Of a DNA stretch of 34,228 bases, positions 22,845 to 31,221 are shown piece by piece. A model generated the notes under the pieces. It was not told the DNA's origin. It did not search any database and saw nothing but the letters and a program-made list of their open reading frames with translations. Origin of the DNA: X23 sp050251575. GTDB lineage: Bacteria; Bacillota; Clostridia; SK-Y3. The DNA lies in NCBI GenBank assembly GCA_050251575.1, contig JBFWMP010000013.1, forward strand, positions 1-34,228, in the 5' to 3' direction. A program made the translations under genes and the position numbers. The stretch's first letter is position 1, and each line of letters begins with the position of its first letter.

Positions 22845-24941
22845 TTATCTTACCAGTTGATTTAGTGGAAATTGACTGTCAGAATCATCATTTAGACCTA
22901 AATACTCTGCAAAAATTTCTCTAACTACAGGTGCAGTATTACCTCCGCTTGACCCATGCTCAATTACTACCGCCACAGCAATTTGCGGATTATTATAAGG
23001 CGCAAAACCTACAAACACGCCATTATTAGAAACACCCGGAATATTAAGCTCTGCCGTTCCTGTCTTGCCGGCTACAGTAACGGGAAAATCTTTGAATATA
23101 TGACTAGCAGTACCATCTTGCTGCGTTACATTTCTCATTCCCTGAAGTATAGCATTTAAGTTCTGAGGTTTGATATCCACCTTGCTCAGAATTTCCGGTT
23201 CAGTTTCAACGATGCTTTTACCATCATCATATGTCTTTACCTTTTTTATCAAATGTGGCTTATATCTGGTGCCACCATTAGCTAAAGTACTAACGTAACT
23301 AGCCAACTGCAGTGGGGTAAATATGTGCATCTGCCCAATTGCGGCAAATAAAGTCTCTCCCAGTTGATATGGTTCTTTATAAAAAAGTTTTTTATACTCA
23401 GGGCGATAAAATACGCCTCTGCTTTCTCCCGGAAGTTCAATGCCAGTTAATTGACCCAACCCAAACTTTTCACCATATTCATATAATTTTTGGATAGTTA
23501 ATCGACGTCCGACATCATAGAAAAAATAGTTGCACGAATCTCTAAGTGCATCAGATACATTTTCAAAACCATGCGTACGGTATCCATATTTTGCGTTATA
23601 CACCCAACAGATAGGTCCGTCTTTCTGATAGTAGGTATACCTTCCCTTGTCCTCAATCCTTGTTTCGGGTGTAATAATATTTTCTTCCAAACCTGCAACA
23701 GCTGTAAGCATTTTAAAAGTAGAGCCGGGAGGGTATGCCCCGCTAATTGCCCGATTAAGCATGGGCTTTAATGGGTCGTTAAGGAGATTTATATAATTTT
23801 CATTAAAACGTGCAGGATCATATGTCGGATATGTAGCCATTGCAAGAATTGCTCCCGTGTTCACATCCATTGCAACTACTGCTCCACTGCTTGCATCCTC
23901 ACCTATGTTCTTTTTCGTTGGATTTCGTTTTATCTCATCCAAAGCATTTTGTCTGGTATTATTGATCGCATCACTTAATGCCTTTTCTGCTACCTTTTGC
24001 AAATCGGCATCGATGGTAAGAAAAGCATTGTTCCCAGGTACAGGCAGCTTACTTTCCAATACCTGGGTCACCTTACCCTGAATATCTTGTTCAACGCTGC
24101 TGATTCCGTCCTTTCCTTTCAGATAAGGCTCAAGTATCTTTTCCATTCCTTCTTTCCCCAAGATGTCATTCATTCCATAGCCCTTATCTTTTAGCTCTTT
24201 ATATTCTTCTTCATAAATAATTCCCACTCTTCCAAGAATATGAGCAGCTAAATTTCCGTTTACATAGCTTCTAATTGGCTCTGTAATAATATTAATACCT
24301 GGAAATTCCAAATGCCGTTCTTCCAACTGCATTACCGTAACACTCTGAATATCAGTAGCAATAGTGAATGGATTGTTGCTGCCAAACCCTCTGGTTTCCA
24401 TTTCATAACGTACACCAATAATCTTTCGAGCCTCTATATCATTGTATGAATCAGATATCTTATACCGCTTTCTTAATTCTCTCATAACATCCGATGCAGC
24501 ACCGCTAGCTTCAAGCTTTCTTCTTTCTTTCCACTTATTTTCTTTTTCTTCCTTAGTGCTGCTTTCCGAATCAGAAAACGTGAATTCGTAGGGCGGGTTG
24601 GAAATAGGCAACGTATCAATATACGAATCCTCATTCTGCTCTAATAAACTTATTAACGTTAATAGAACCTCATTGAATTTTTCATAAGCTATATTGATTT
24701 TATGAATTTGAATAGAAAATCCCATACGATTCGTTGCCAATGGGCGTCCATATGTATCAAATACTTCCCCTCGAGGTGCTTTAACCATTTGTGACTTTAG
24801 AAGCCGCCGTTCTGACTGTTCTTTATACTCCTGACCATGAACGATCTGGAGCTGCAAAAGTCTATAAACAAAAATAACTCCTAATAATATTATTAGAATT
24901 GCTAATATAAAGTATCTATTTTTTACTTTTTCTAATACCAT
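22845..24941 (-). CDS. mrdA: Penicillin-binding protein 2, elongasome transpeptidase
   Basis: Class B PBP that cross-links side-wall peptidoglycan with RodA. It has 698 residues. One membrane helix lies at about 10-29 and a dimerisation domain spans about 55-310. The transpeptidase domain has GSTFK (S407 nucleophile, K410), SCN (469-471) and KTGTAE (626-631), all intact. A glutamate/lysine-rich insert (about 120-145) lies in the dimerisation region. It sits directly between mreD and minC, with 34 bases to mreD. Confidence 0.93.
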   Translation of the reverse strand: MVLEKVKNRYFILAILIILLGVIFVYRLLQLQIVHGQEYKEQSERRLLKSQMVKAPRGEVFDTYGRPLATNRMGFSIQIHKINIAYEKFNEVLLTLISLLEQNEDSYIDTLPISNPPYEFTFSDSESSTKEEKENKWKERRKLEASGAASDVMRELRKRYKISDSYNDIEARKIIGVRYEMETRGFGSNNPFTIATDIQSVTVMQLEERHLEFPGINIITEPIRSYVNGNLAAHILGRVGIIYEEEYKELKDKGYGMNDILGKEGMEKILEPYLKGKDGISSVEQDIQGKVTQVLESKLPVPGNNAFLTIDADLQKVAEKALSDAINNTRQNALDEIKRNPTKKNIGEDASSGAVVAMDVNTGAILAMATYPTYDPARFNENYINLLNDPLKPMLNRAISGAYPPGSTFKMLTAVAGLEENIITPETRIEDKGRYTYYQKDGPICWVYNAKYGYRTHGFENVSDALRDSCNYFFYDVGRRLTIQKLYEYGEKFGLGQLTGIELPGESRGVFYRPEYKKLFYKEPYQLGETLFAAIGQMHIFTPLQLASYVSTLANGGTRYKPHLIKKVKTYDDGKSIVETEPEILSKVDIKPQNLNAILQGMRNVTQQDGTASHIFKDFPVTVAGKTGTAELNIPGVSNNGVFVGFAPYNNPQIAVAVVIEHGSSGGNTAPVVREIFAEYLGLNDDSDSQFPLNQLVR

Positions 24942-24975
24942 GCTTCATCTCACCTTTACTTAAGACCACTATATA

Positions 24976-25485
24976 TTAGTACTTACGTGACATATTTTCT
25001 CTTTTTTCCAGCCATTGATTTACTTTGATAACAAGTGCGTAAGCCGGGATTGCAAGAATACAGTTATATACTGCTTCAGGAATAATAATGTTTTGCAGCA
25101 CATATAAAATTCTCGTTTCCCCCCAAATGAAAAAATTCAATATATAGAAAAGAAATTCGTATAAAAAACTAAATAAAAAAGTGAATAATAGTGCAACAAG
25201 ATAATTATCCTTAAAGAAGCGCTTATTAAAGTTTCCTGCAAGAATCCCTATATACATGCCTATTAATGAATGAAGTCCAAATACCCTTCCTGCTAATATG
25301 TCCATTAATACTCCGGCAAAAAGCCCAACAATTGCACCTTCTACAGAGCCTCTTATCAATGCAAAATAAACAATAATCATAATAATTAAATTTGGTTTTG
25401 TCCCCCATACCTCCAAATAGTGAAATATGGTGGACTGTAGTATAAATGCAACAATCAATATTATGCCTATTACAAATGCTCTCAC
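24976..25485 (-). CDS. mreD: Rod shape-determining protein MreD
   Basis: Polytopic membrane protein of the elongasome, linking MreC to RodA/PBP2. It has 169 residues with about five hydrophobic segments, including SVEGAIVGLFAGVLMDILAG (about 48-67), typical of the family. The start is GTG at 25485, after GAGGGG. It is separated from mreC by a 181-base spacer with a heptamer array, unusual for genes that normally touch. Confidence 0.9.
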   Translation of the reverse strand: MRAFVIGIILIVAFILQSTIFHYLEVWGTKPNLIIMIIVYFALIRGSVEGAIVGLFAGVLMDILAGRVFGLHSLIGMYIGILAGNFNKRFFKDNYLVALLFTFLFSFLYEFLFYILNFFIWGETRILYVLQNIIIPEAVYNCILAIPAYALVIKVNQWLEKRENMSRKY

Positions 25486-25597
25486 ACAAATACCCCTCTA
25501 TAAATCCATTATCATAATACTTGCTTTTACAGTCATACTCTGACTGCTAAAATTCAGGGTTTGCAGTTCGGAGTTAAAAATCATATCAAGCTTACAG

Positions 25598-25621
25598 GCT
25601 CCGAGCTCCAAGCTCCGAGCT
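25598..25621. repeat. Heptamer array GCTCCGA/GCTCCAA between mreC and mreD
   Basis: Three complete units of 7 bases with a fourth started, period exactly 7. A related stretch (AGTTCGG, AGTTAAA) lies 20 bases to the left. The array lies in the mreC-mreD spacer, about 45 bases beyond the mreC stop. Confidence 0.7.
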
Positions 25622-25666
25622 ATATCTTCAAACCTGATAGATTTATATATTTTTGTTTGAAGTCCT

Positions 25667-26509
25667 TTATTCAGATACCGTATTTGTATTTTTTATTACA
25701 AAAACCTGCTCCAATCTTTTAAAATCTACTGCAGGCTCTATAATAGCATATTTCGATATTTCATAAGGCTCTTTACCAATTTCCTTTATAGTTCCCACAA
25801 GGAGTCCTTTAGGAAATATCCCTCCCAGCCCGGAGGTTTCAATTTGGTCACCTTTAATAATATCTGCATCTTTTGCTATATAATTCATTTTGCAAAGACC
25901 TTCTTTTTGAAGTGTCAAATCCCCTTTTACCACTGCAATATCTCTAGTTCTCACTATCAAGCTGCTTGCAGAACTATTGCTATCAATAATTGAAATTACT
26001 TCTGCTCGGTTCAAACTGATATCAACGATATGCCCGACAAGTCCTTTACTTGTTATCACCGCGCAATTCTTTTCAAGTCCATCTGCTGTTCCCTTATCAA
26101 TAGTAAAAATATTAAACCAATTTCCCGGTTCTTTCGCTATAATTTGTGCACCAACAATTTGAAATTCATCAAATCGTTCTTTCAATCCAAGCATCTCACG
26201 TAATCTTTGGTTCTCATCTTTTAAATCCTGTAGTTTTCTATTTGTTTCTTTAAGTTCATCCACTTCAGTAAGTAATATTTCATTTTTTTGTTTTAAATTT
26301 TTTATTTCCCCAACGAATTCTATCGAACCTTCAATATTTTTCCCAACACCAAAAAACACCTTCTGAATTGGCGATATAACAAGCCCAGTTATATCTTCAA
26401 AAAAGTTGGCTTTTTGGCTTTCAGCAGTAGACATTCCCATCAAAATAAAAATGACTACCGTTGTTATAATTAATCCAAGCACATATTTATTTTTAAAGAA
26501 ATAAGACAT
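25667..26509 (-). CDS. mreC: Rod shape-determining protein MreC
   Basis: Elongasome scaffold with an N-terminal membrane helix (about 10-26). A coiled coil (about 65-112, heptad-like run from EFVGEIKNLK to REMLGLKERF) mediates dimers, followed by the extracytoplasmic beta-barrel domain. It has 280 residues, the normal length. SNSSASSLIVRTRDIAVVKG and GLGGIFPKGLLVGTIKEI are the family landmarks. It is 11 bases after mreB. Confidence 0.92.
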   Translation of the reverse strand: MSYFFKNKYVLGLIITTVVIFILMGMSTAESQKANFFEDITGLVISPIQKVFFGVGKNIEGSIEFVGEIKNLKQKNEILLTEVDELKETNRKLQDLKDENQRLREMLGLKERFDEFQIVGAQIIAKEPGNWFNIFTIDKGTADGLEKNCAVITSKGLVGHIVDISLNRAEVISIIDSNSSASSLIVRTRDIAVVKGDLTLQKEGLCKMNYIAKDADIIKGDQIETSGLGGIFPKGLLVGTIKEIGKEPYEISKYAIIEPAVDFKRLEQVFVIKNTNTVSE

Positions 26510-26520
26510 CTTATCACCTA

Positions 26521-27543
26521 CTATCTTACTTTCTTAGGTGTTAATAAAACTTTCCTTAGCGTTTGAATTTCATCCAATACCTTTCCTGTCCCCATTACCA
26601 CGCAATCTAACGGATTCTCGGCAATTTTAACCGGCATCCCTGTTTCTTCTATAATAAGCTTATCAAGTCCGCTAAGCAATGCGCCTCCGCCAGTCAACAT
26701 AATACCTCTATCCATTACATCCGCAGCAAGCTCTGGCGGTGTCTTTTCAAGAGTAAATTTAATAGCATCCACAATCGCATAAACAGGCTCCTTTAACGCC
26801 TCCAAGATTTCTGTCGAAGTTAACACAAGATTTTTAGGCAGACCTGTAATTAAATCTCTGCCTCTTATCTCCAAAGACTCTTCTTTTTCTTTAGGATATG
26901 CGCAGCCAATCTTTAATTTTATTTCTTCTGCGGTCCTCTCTCCTATCATCATATTGTATTCCTTTTTAACATGATAAATAATAGCCTCATCCAATTCATC
27001 ACCGGCTATTCGAAGTGACTTGCTGGTTACGATTCCACCCAAGGAAATAACTGCTACCTCGCTTGTGCCTCCGCCAATATCTACCACCATGCTTCCGGTA
27101 GGCTCATCCACCGGCAGATTGGCTCCTATCGATGCAGCCATAGGCTCTTCAATCAAATATACTTCACGGGCGCCGGCCTGCAGCGCAGCTTCTTCAACTG
27201 CTCTCTTCTCTACCTCAGTAACGCCTGAAGGAACGCATATCACTACACGAGGCTTAAATAAACTATGCGTGGAAAATGCTTTACGGATAAAATATTTAAG
27301 CATACTTTGAGTAATATCAAAATCAGCAATAACACCATCCTTCATCGGACGAATTGCCATGATGTTTCCCGGAGTTCTGCCGATCATGTTTTTTGCCTCA
27401 TCACCGACTGCCAAAACCTCCCCGGTATTTTTGTTCATTGCTACTACAGAAGGTTCCCTAACCAAAATTCCTTTATTCTTAACATGTACCAGCGTATTTG
27501 CGGTACCTAGATCTATCCCAATATCTCTTGAAAAAATTGCCAT
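26521..27543 (-). CDS. mreB: Rod shape-determining protein MreB
   Basis: Bacterial actin that guides side-wall synthesis. It has 340 residues from the ATG at 27543, which follows GGGAGAAAG; the open frame goes on to 27576 but lacks a ribosome site there. Actin-fold motifs are DIGIDLGTANTLV (phosphate 1), MVVDIGGGTSEVAVISLGG (phosphate 2) and IMLTGGGALLSGLDKLI (adenosine). The N-terminal amphipathic part of some MreBs is short here (MAIFSRD). The radC-mreB spacer carries heptamer repeats. Confidence 0.95.
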   Translation of the reverse strand: MAIFSRDIGIDLGTANTLVHVKNKGILVREPSVVAMNKNTGEVLAVGDEAKNMIGRTPGNIMAIRPMKDGVIADFDITQSMLKYFIRKAFSTHSLFKPRVVICVPSGVTEVEKRAVEEAALQAGAREVYLIEEPMAASIGANLPVDEPTGSMVVDIGGGTSEVAVISLGGIVTSKSLRIAGDELDEAIIYHVKKEYNMMIGERTAEEIKLKIGCAYPKEKEESLEIRGRDLITGLPKNLVLTSTEILEALKEPVYAIVDAIKFTLEKTPPELAADVMDRGIMLTGGGALLSGLDKLIIEETGMPVKIAENPLDCVVMGTGKVLDEIQTLRKVLLTPKKVR

Positions 27544-27569
27544 ATTCTTTCTCCCTTCAAAAATTGACC

Positions 27570-27709
27570 GATTCACGATTCATAGTTCACAGACTAGTAT
27601 CTATTCTACTGTGAACTGTGAACATATTTTTTATTTGTTTTTTACTGTCTCTGCCATTATAAGCAAAGGTCTTTTATCTGCCTACTCTTTACTATCTACT
27701 ATTCTTCTA
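27570..27709. repeat. Heptamer-repeat element between radC and mreB
   Basis: The left end (27570-27590) has GATTCAC, GATTCAT and AGTTCAC. At 27609-27623 the inverse CTGTGAA occurs twice, so these two parts could form a hairpin. The right end (27682-27709) has CTACTCT, TTACTAT, CTACTAT and TCTTCTA, with exact period 7, and touches the radC stop codon (27710-27712). Confidence 0.7.
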
Positions 27710-28414
27710 TTAGATATGCCCCTGTTCTTTTAAACTAATATATCTCCCATCCCCGATGATAATATGGTCAAGGACATCTATTCCTAATATTTTTCCTGCC
27801 TCAATAAGCCTTTTTGTTATTTCTATATCCTCTCTGCTTGGAGATGGATCACCACTGGGGTGGTTATGTACTAAAATGATGGACGCACATTTGCTGCGTA
27901 CCGGCTCACTAAATACATCTCTCGGATGAACAAGCGAGGCATTCAGTGTCCCTATCGTAATATCCATCTGTTTGAGTATCCGGTTTTTCACATTTAACAT
28001 AATTACTTTAAAATGTTCTTGCTTTAAGTATCTCATCTCTTCCATTAGAAATTTGCTGACATCTATCGGACTGCTTATACAAATTCTGTTGTCATTCCGA
28101 AAAGAAGAAATCCTTTTAGCTATTTCAATTACTGATTTTAGCTGAATAGCTTTTACTCTTCCAATCCCTTTAATTCTTTTTAATTCTTCCAATGATATGC
28201 TATACAAAAATGCTAATCCGGTATCATCAGCGTAATTTTTAATAATTCTCTGTGCTACCTGTATAGATGTCTCTTCTTTTGTTCCAGTTTTAATAATTAT
28301 AGCCATCAGTTCTGCATTTGATAACATTTCCGAACCATATTTCTCAAGCTTTTCATACGGTCTCTCCTCACTGGGAAGATCTTTAATCCTAAAACGATAT
28401 TCCTGCTGTTCCAT
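27710..28414 (-). CDS. radC: RadC family JAB-domain protein
   Basis: It has 234 residues from the ATG at 28414, preceded by TGGAG. The frame is open to 28459, but there is no ribosome site for the longer form. An N-terminal helix-hairpin-helix-like part contains LSNAELMAIIIKTG and IKGIGRVKAIQLKS. The C-terminal JAB1/MPN-like metalloprotease fold shows ILVHNHPSGDPSPSREDI, with the HxH-x7-SxxD zinc ligand pattern intact. Despite the name, a role in radiation repair is not supported; the function is unknown. The maf-radC-mreB order is common in Firmicutes. Confidence 0.93.
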   Translation of the reverse strand: MEQQEYRFRIKDLPSEERPYEKLEKYGSEMLSNAELMAIIIKTGTKEETSIQVAQRIIKNYADDTGLAFLYSISLEELKRIKGIGRVKAIQLKSVIEIAKRISSFRNDNRICISSPIDVSKFLMEEMRYLKQEHFKVIMLNVKNRILKQMDITIGTLNASLVHPRDVFSEPVRSKCASIILVHNHPSGDPSPSREDIEITKRLIEAGKILGIDVLDHIIIGDGRYISLKEQGHI

Positions 28415-28540
28415 GCTGTCACACTCCACTTTGTTATTCTTTCTGCTACTAGAAAACATTTACCTTATGGTTATATTTATATTTATAGCAGATAATCACA
28501 TAATGGCTAGGAGCTTGGAGCCTTTTAACTCCCACTTTTT

Positions 28541-28606
28541 TGTCATTCTGGACGCAGCGAAGAATCTCATGCTTTTATGAGACCCTTCGCTGCACTCAGA
28601 ATGACA
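28541..28606. repeat. TGTCATTCTGA-type inverted-repeat element, copy 2
   Basis: The left arm begins TGTCATTCTGGACGCAGCGA and the right arm ends ACTCAGAATGACA; the arms meet at a TTTT loop (28573-28576) to make a hairpin of about 30 pairs with a few mismatches. It is the same family as 11155-11238, and lies just past the maf stop. Confidence 0.8.
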
Positions 28607-28615
28607 GGAAGGATT

Positions 28616-29197
28616 CTATAATACTCTTATACCAAATTCTCTATTTAGTGTCGTTACAACTTTTGATAACGGAAGACCTACAACATTAAAGTAATCGCCT
28701 TCAATTTTATTCACAAGCAAGCTACCAACTCCTTGAATACCATAGGCCCCGGCCTTATCTTCGAACTCTCCGATTGAGATATAGCGGTCAATCTCACTAT
28801 CTGATAAATCATTAAATTCTACTAGGGTCTTTTCAAAGCTGGTTATTGCTTTATCATCGCTTGTTCTTATAATTGTAAAACCGGTAATTACATGATGTAC
28901 ATTTCCGCTTAGCATTTTCAACATCTTATATGCTTCTTGGTTATTCTTGGGTTTGCCTAAAATATTATTTTTATAGGCAACAACTGTATCTGCACCAATA
29001 ACAATACAATCTTGAAGTGCTTGACTTGCCACGTCCTTGGCTTTAGAATATGATAACTGCTGAACAATCTTTTCAGGTGGCAAGGTTGCATCTATCTTTT
29101 CTTCTATTGTACTGGGAAACACTTCAAAGTTCAATCCAACTTGTGTCAATAGTTCCTGCCGCCTCGGTGAAGCGGAGGCAAGTATTAATTTTATCAT
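28616..29197 (-). CDS. maf: Maf family nucleotide pyrophosphatase
   Basis: It hydrolyses non-canonical or modified nucleoside triphosphates (dTTP/UTP-type in the YhdE subfamily). It has 193 residues. The N-terminal motif ILASASPRRQELL (5-17) binds the substrate phosphates, with VIGADTVVAYKNNILGKP (about 67-84) containing the metal aspartate and IDRYISIGEFEDKAGAYGIQ (about 136-155) following it. The ATG at 29197 follows GGAAAGAGAG. It was classically named a septum formation inhibitor. Confidence 0.93.
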   Translation of the reverse strand: MIKLILASASPRRQELLTQVGLNFEVFPSTIEEKIDATLPPEKIVQQLSYSKAKDVASQALQDCIVIGADTVVAYKNNILGKPKNNQEAYKMLKMLSGNVHHVITGFTIIRTSDDKAITSFEKTLVEFNDLSDSEIDRYISIGEFEDKAGAYGIQGVGSLLVNKIEGDYFNVVGLPLSKVVTTLNREFGIRVL

Positions 29198-29310
29198 TCT
29201 CTCTTTCCTATCTTATGCTTGTTAGTAGCATGTCTATATTAGATGTATATATTACAATCTTCAATATATCATTATTATTCATTATGTACATTCCTGTTTG
29301 TTAAAATACA

Positions 29311-29574
29311 CTATTTTAGCTTGCTGAAAATTACTATGGATGTAATAATCCCTATAATACTTGCAATATTAATATTAAATAAAAGTGCAAATGATAGTTT
29401 TACAATGCTTAAATCAAGCAGAAAAGGCTTGTCCATATTAATCCCAAATGTCTTACCATAACTTAAAAACTCCAGGTATTGATACTGGCTTAGAAACTCT
29501 CCTAGAAATCCTCCTATTACAACTCCTACCATAAGTAACAGCAATAATAGACCTACATTGCTTTCCCGTCTCAT
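29311..29574 (-). CDS. DUF4321 membrane protein
   Basis: It has 87 residues with two hydrophobic segments (about 7-27 and 58-83) flanking a loop with YLEFLSYGKTFGI and PFLLDLSIVKLSF, the pattern of DUF4321, a small clostridial membrane-protein family of unknown function. The start overlaps the stop of the upstream Gx-transporter-family gene in an ATGA junction, so translation is coupled and the two probably act together. It is upstream of maf. Confidence 0.8.
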   Translation of the reverse strand: MRRESNVGLLLLLLMVGVVIGGFLGEFLSQYQYLEFLSYGKTFGINMDKPFLLDLSIVKLSFALLFNINIASIIGIITSIVIFSKLK

Positions 29575-30107
29575 TCAACAATTCTCCTTCCACCTTTTTG
29601 TTGTTTCATAAGGTTTATTCTGAGTGTTTTCACCGTATGATTTGCTACAAGTCCAATAAAATAGCCGGTTATTGTTCCTATTACCAAAAGTACCGGAAGA
29701 TAAGTGAAGAGCCCCACATTGCTGAGGATGATTACCGATGTAAATATCTGCGCTATATTATGTGCTGCTGCACCTAGTATACTTACACCTATAAGACTGA
29801 TTTTAGGAGTTAAAAATCTGTATGCCAGCCACATAATAATAGTACTTAATACAGCACCATTTAAACTATAAGGGATCGAGGACACACCTCCTGTCAACAA
29901 TCCTCCCAGCACAGCCCTTATAATTGAAACTATAAGTGCTGCACCCGGACCATATATTACAACAGTGATAAGCGAAGCGATATTTGCAAGACCTAGCTTA
30001 GCACCTGGCAAACTGCCAGCCACTGGAATATAGCTTTCAATAATATGTAAGACAAGTCCAATCGCAACTAATAACGCCATATATATATTCTTGAATGTAT
30101 TTTTCAA
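29571..30107 (-). CDS. Gx transporter family / heptaprenyl diphosphate synthase component I-like membrane protein
   Basis: It has 178 residues and about five membrane segments. PGAKLGLANIASLITVVIYG (about 34-53) and AVLGGLLTGGVSS are the family signature. It resembles ECF-type S-components, small transporters. The heptaprenyl diphosphate synthase label comes from homology and probably does not describe its job. It is followed by DUF4321 in an ATGA overlap and preceded by the NusG-domain-II gene. That pair resembles EetB and EetA of flavin-based extracellular electron transfer loci; this is by family resemblance and gene order only. Confidence 0.82.
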   Translation of the reverse strand: MKNTFKNIYMALLVAIGLVLHIIESYIPVAGSLPGAKLGLANIASLITVVIYGPGAALIVSIIRAVLGGLLTGGVSSIPYSLNGAVLSTIIMWLAYRFLTPKISLIGVSILGAAAHNIAQIFTSVIILSNVGLFTYLPVLLVIGTITGYFIGLVANHTVKTLRINLMKQQKGGRRIVE

Positions 30108-30162
30108 TGATATTCAACCTCTTATTCTTAGCTTGGGACTTAGGTCAGGAGCTTAACGTTAT

Positions 30163-30543
30163 TTAATATGCAACACCATCTAATCCGGTATCCTTACCTT
30201 CTATTTTTACTACTAACCTATTCGGCAAGCATACAATCATCTGATTTGATTTGCTAATCCACCCTGCGAGCACATCCAGCTTATCCGGACAATCAGCTTC
30301 TGCTACCCTTACCTTATCTTTATCTATTTCAACTTTATTATAACCATACTGGGTCCTTATTTCAATGTATTTAGGTGAAGTTATTTCACTAAAATTATAT
30401 CTTGCATATACTTGCCCATCTACCTCAATTACAACAGCCGTACCTGCGTTACCATAAATAAATACATTAACCACCAGCATGCCAATAAGGGAAACAAAAA
30501 GCATAAATGCCACGATAATCTTATCTCCAAAGGTCATTGACAC
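30163..30543 (-). CDS. NusG domain II-containing membrane protein
   Basis: It has 126 residues with an N-terminal membrane helix (about 8-30) and then the NusG-II beta domain. ADCPDKLDVLAGWISKSNQM and IVCLPNRLVVKIEG are the family's strongly conserved strands with two cysteines. The cysteine pair (DCPDK, VCLPN) would lie outside the cell, where a disulfide is possible. It is not a transcription factor: only the second NusG domain is present. It is paired with the Gx-transporter-family gene (55-base gap holding a weak heptamer stretch, 30130-30157). Confidence 0.85.
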   Translation of the reverse strand: MSMTFGDKIIVAFMLFVSLIGMLVVNVFIYGNAGTAVVIEVDGQVYARYNFSEITSPKYIEIRTQYGYNKVEIDKDKVRVAEADCPDKLDVLAGWISKSNQMIVCLPNRLVVKIEGKDTGLDGVAY

Positions 30544-30696
30544 ACACCCTTTAAAATTAGTTAATAATTGGCATTATTGATATATTCTAAAGAAAATTTA
30601 AAATATATCACGATGCTAATTTTTATTCAAAAATATCAGTCTTATTATACTATTAATCATAAATATTTAAAAGAAAAAATTAGTGGTAATATTTCT

Positions 30697-31158
30697 CTAT
30701 TGACCGGTAGAACCTATACCTCCTATTCCTCTTTCAGTAGCCTCCAACTCATCTACAACTGTTAGTGAAGCAATCGCGACCGGCATAAAAACCATTTGCG
30801 CAATACGGTCGCCGGGTTGTATGGTGTATGATTCACTGCCAAGATTCGCCAGCCCGCACTTTATCTCTCCCGCATAATCACTATCTATGACTCCAACTCC
30901 ATTCGACATAGTAATCCCATGCCGGATGCCCAGACCACTGCGGGCAAATACAAGTGCAACATATTCATTTGACGGCATTTGTACCGCTATTCCTGTTGGA
31001 ATAATCGTTTTCTCACCCGACTTCAGGGTAACGGGCTCATCAATACAAGCTGACAAATCCATGCCTGCAGAGCCTGAAGTAGCATAATACGGCGGCTTAA
31101 TTTGCGCTCCGATTTTTGATGAAAGATATTTAATTTTCACGTTAATATTGCTATTCAT
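30697..31158 (-). CDS. dut: Deoxyuridine 5'-triphosphate nucleotidohydrolase (dUTPase)
   Basis: It hydrolyses dUTP to dUMP and pyrophosphate, keeping uracil out of DNA. It has 153 residues, the homotrimeric type. All five motifs can be seen: SAGMDLSA (1), ARSGLGIRHG (2), GVGVIDSDYAGEI (3), PGDRIAQMVF (4) and ERGIGGIGSTG (5). In motif 5 the usual aromatic residue (GGFGSTG) is isoleucine. The ATG at 31158 follows AGGAGG. It is unlinked in function to its neighbours, apart from nucleotide quality control with maf. Confidence 0.95.
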   Translation of the reverse strand: MNSNINVKIKYLSSKIGAQIKPPYYATSGSAGMDLSACIDEPVTLKSGEKTIIPTGIAVQMPSNEYVALVFARSGLGIRHGITMSNGVGVIDSDYAGEIKCGLANLGSESYTIQPGDRIAQMVFMPVAIASLTVVDELEATERGIGGIGSTGQ

Positions 31159-31181
31159 TTATGATCCTCCTATATAATTCG

Positions 31182-31205
31182 AAATTCACAATTCAGAGTT
31201 CGGGG
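31182..31205. repeat. Short heptamer stretch between the U32 gene and dut
   Basis: Units AAATTCA, CAATTCA and GAGTTCG with period 7 lie in the spacer between the U32 stop and the dut ribosome site. This is a weak example of the same pattern. Confidence 0.5.
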
Positions 31206-31221
31206 TAAAAATACGAACTAT

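Noticed and set aside
25486..25666. mreC-mreD spacer as a lost gene
   Set aside because: No open frame with a start and ribosome site. It is explained by repeat-rich spacer DNA.
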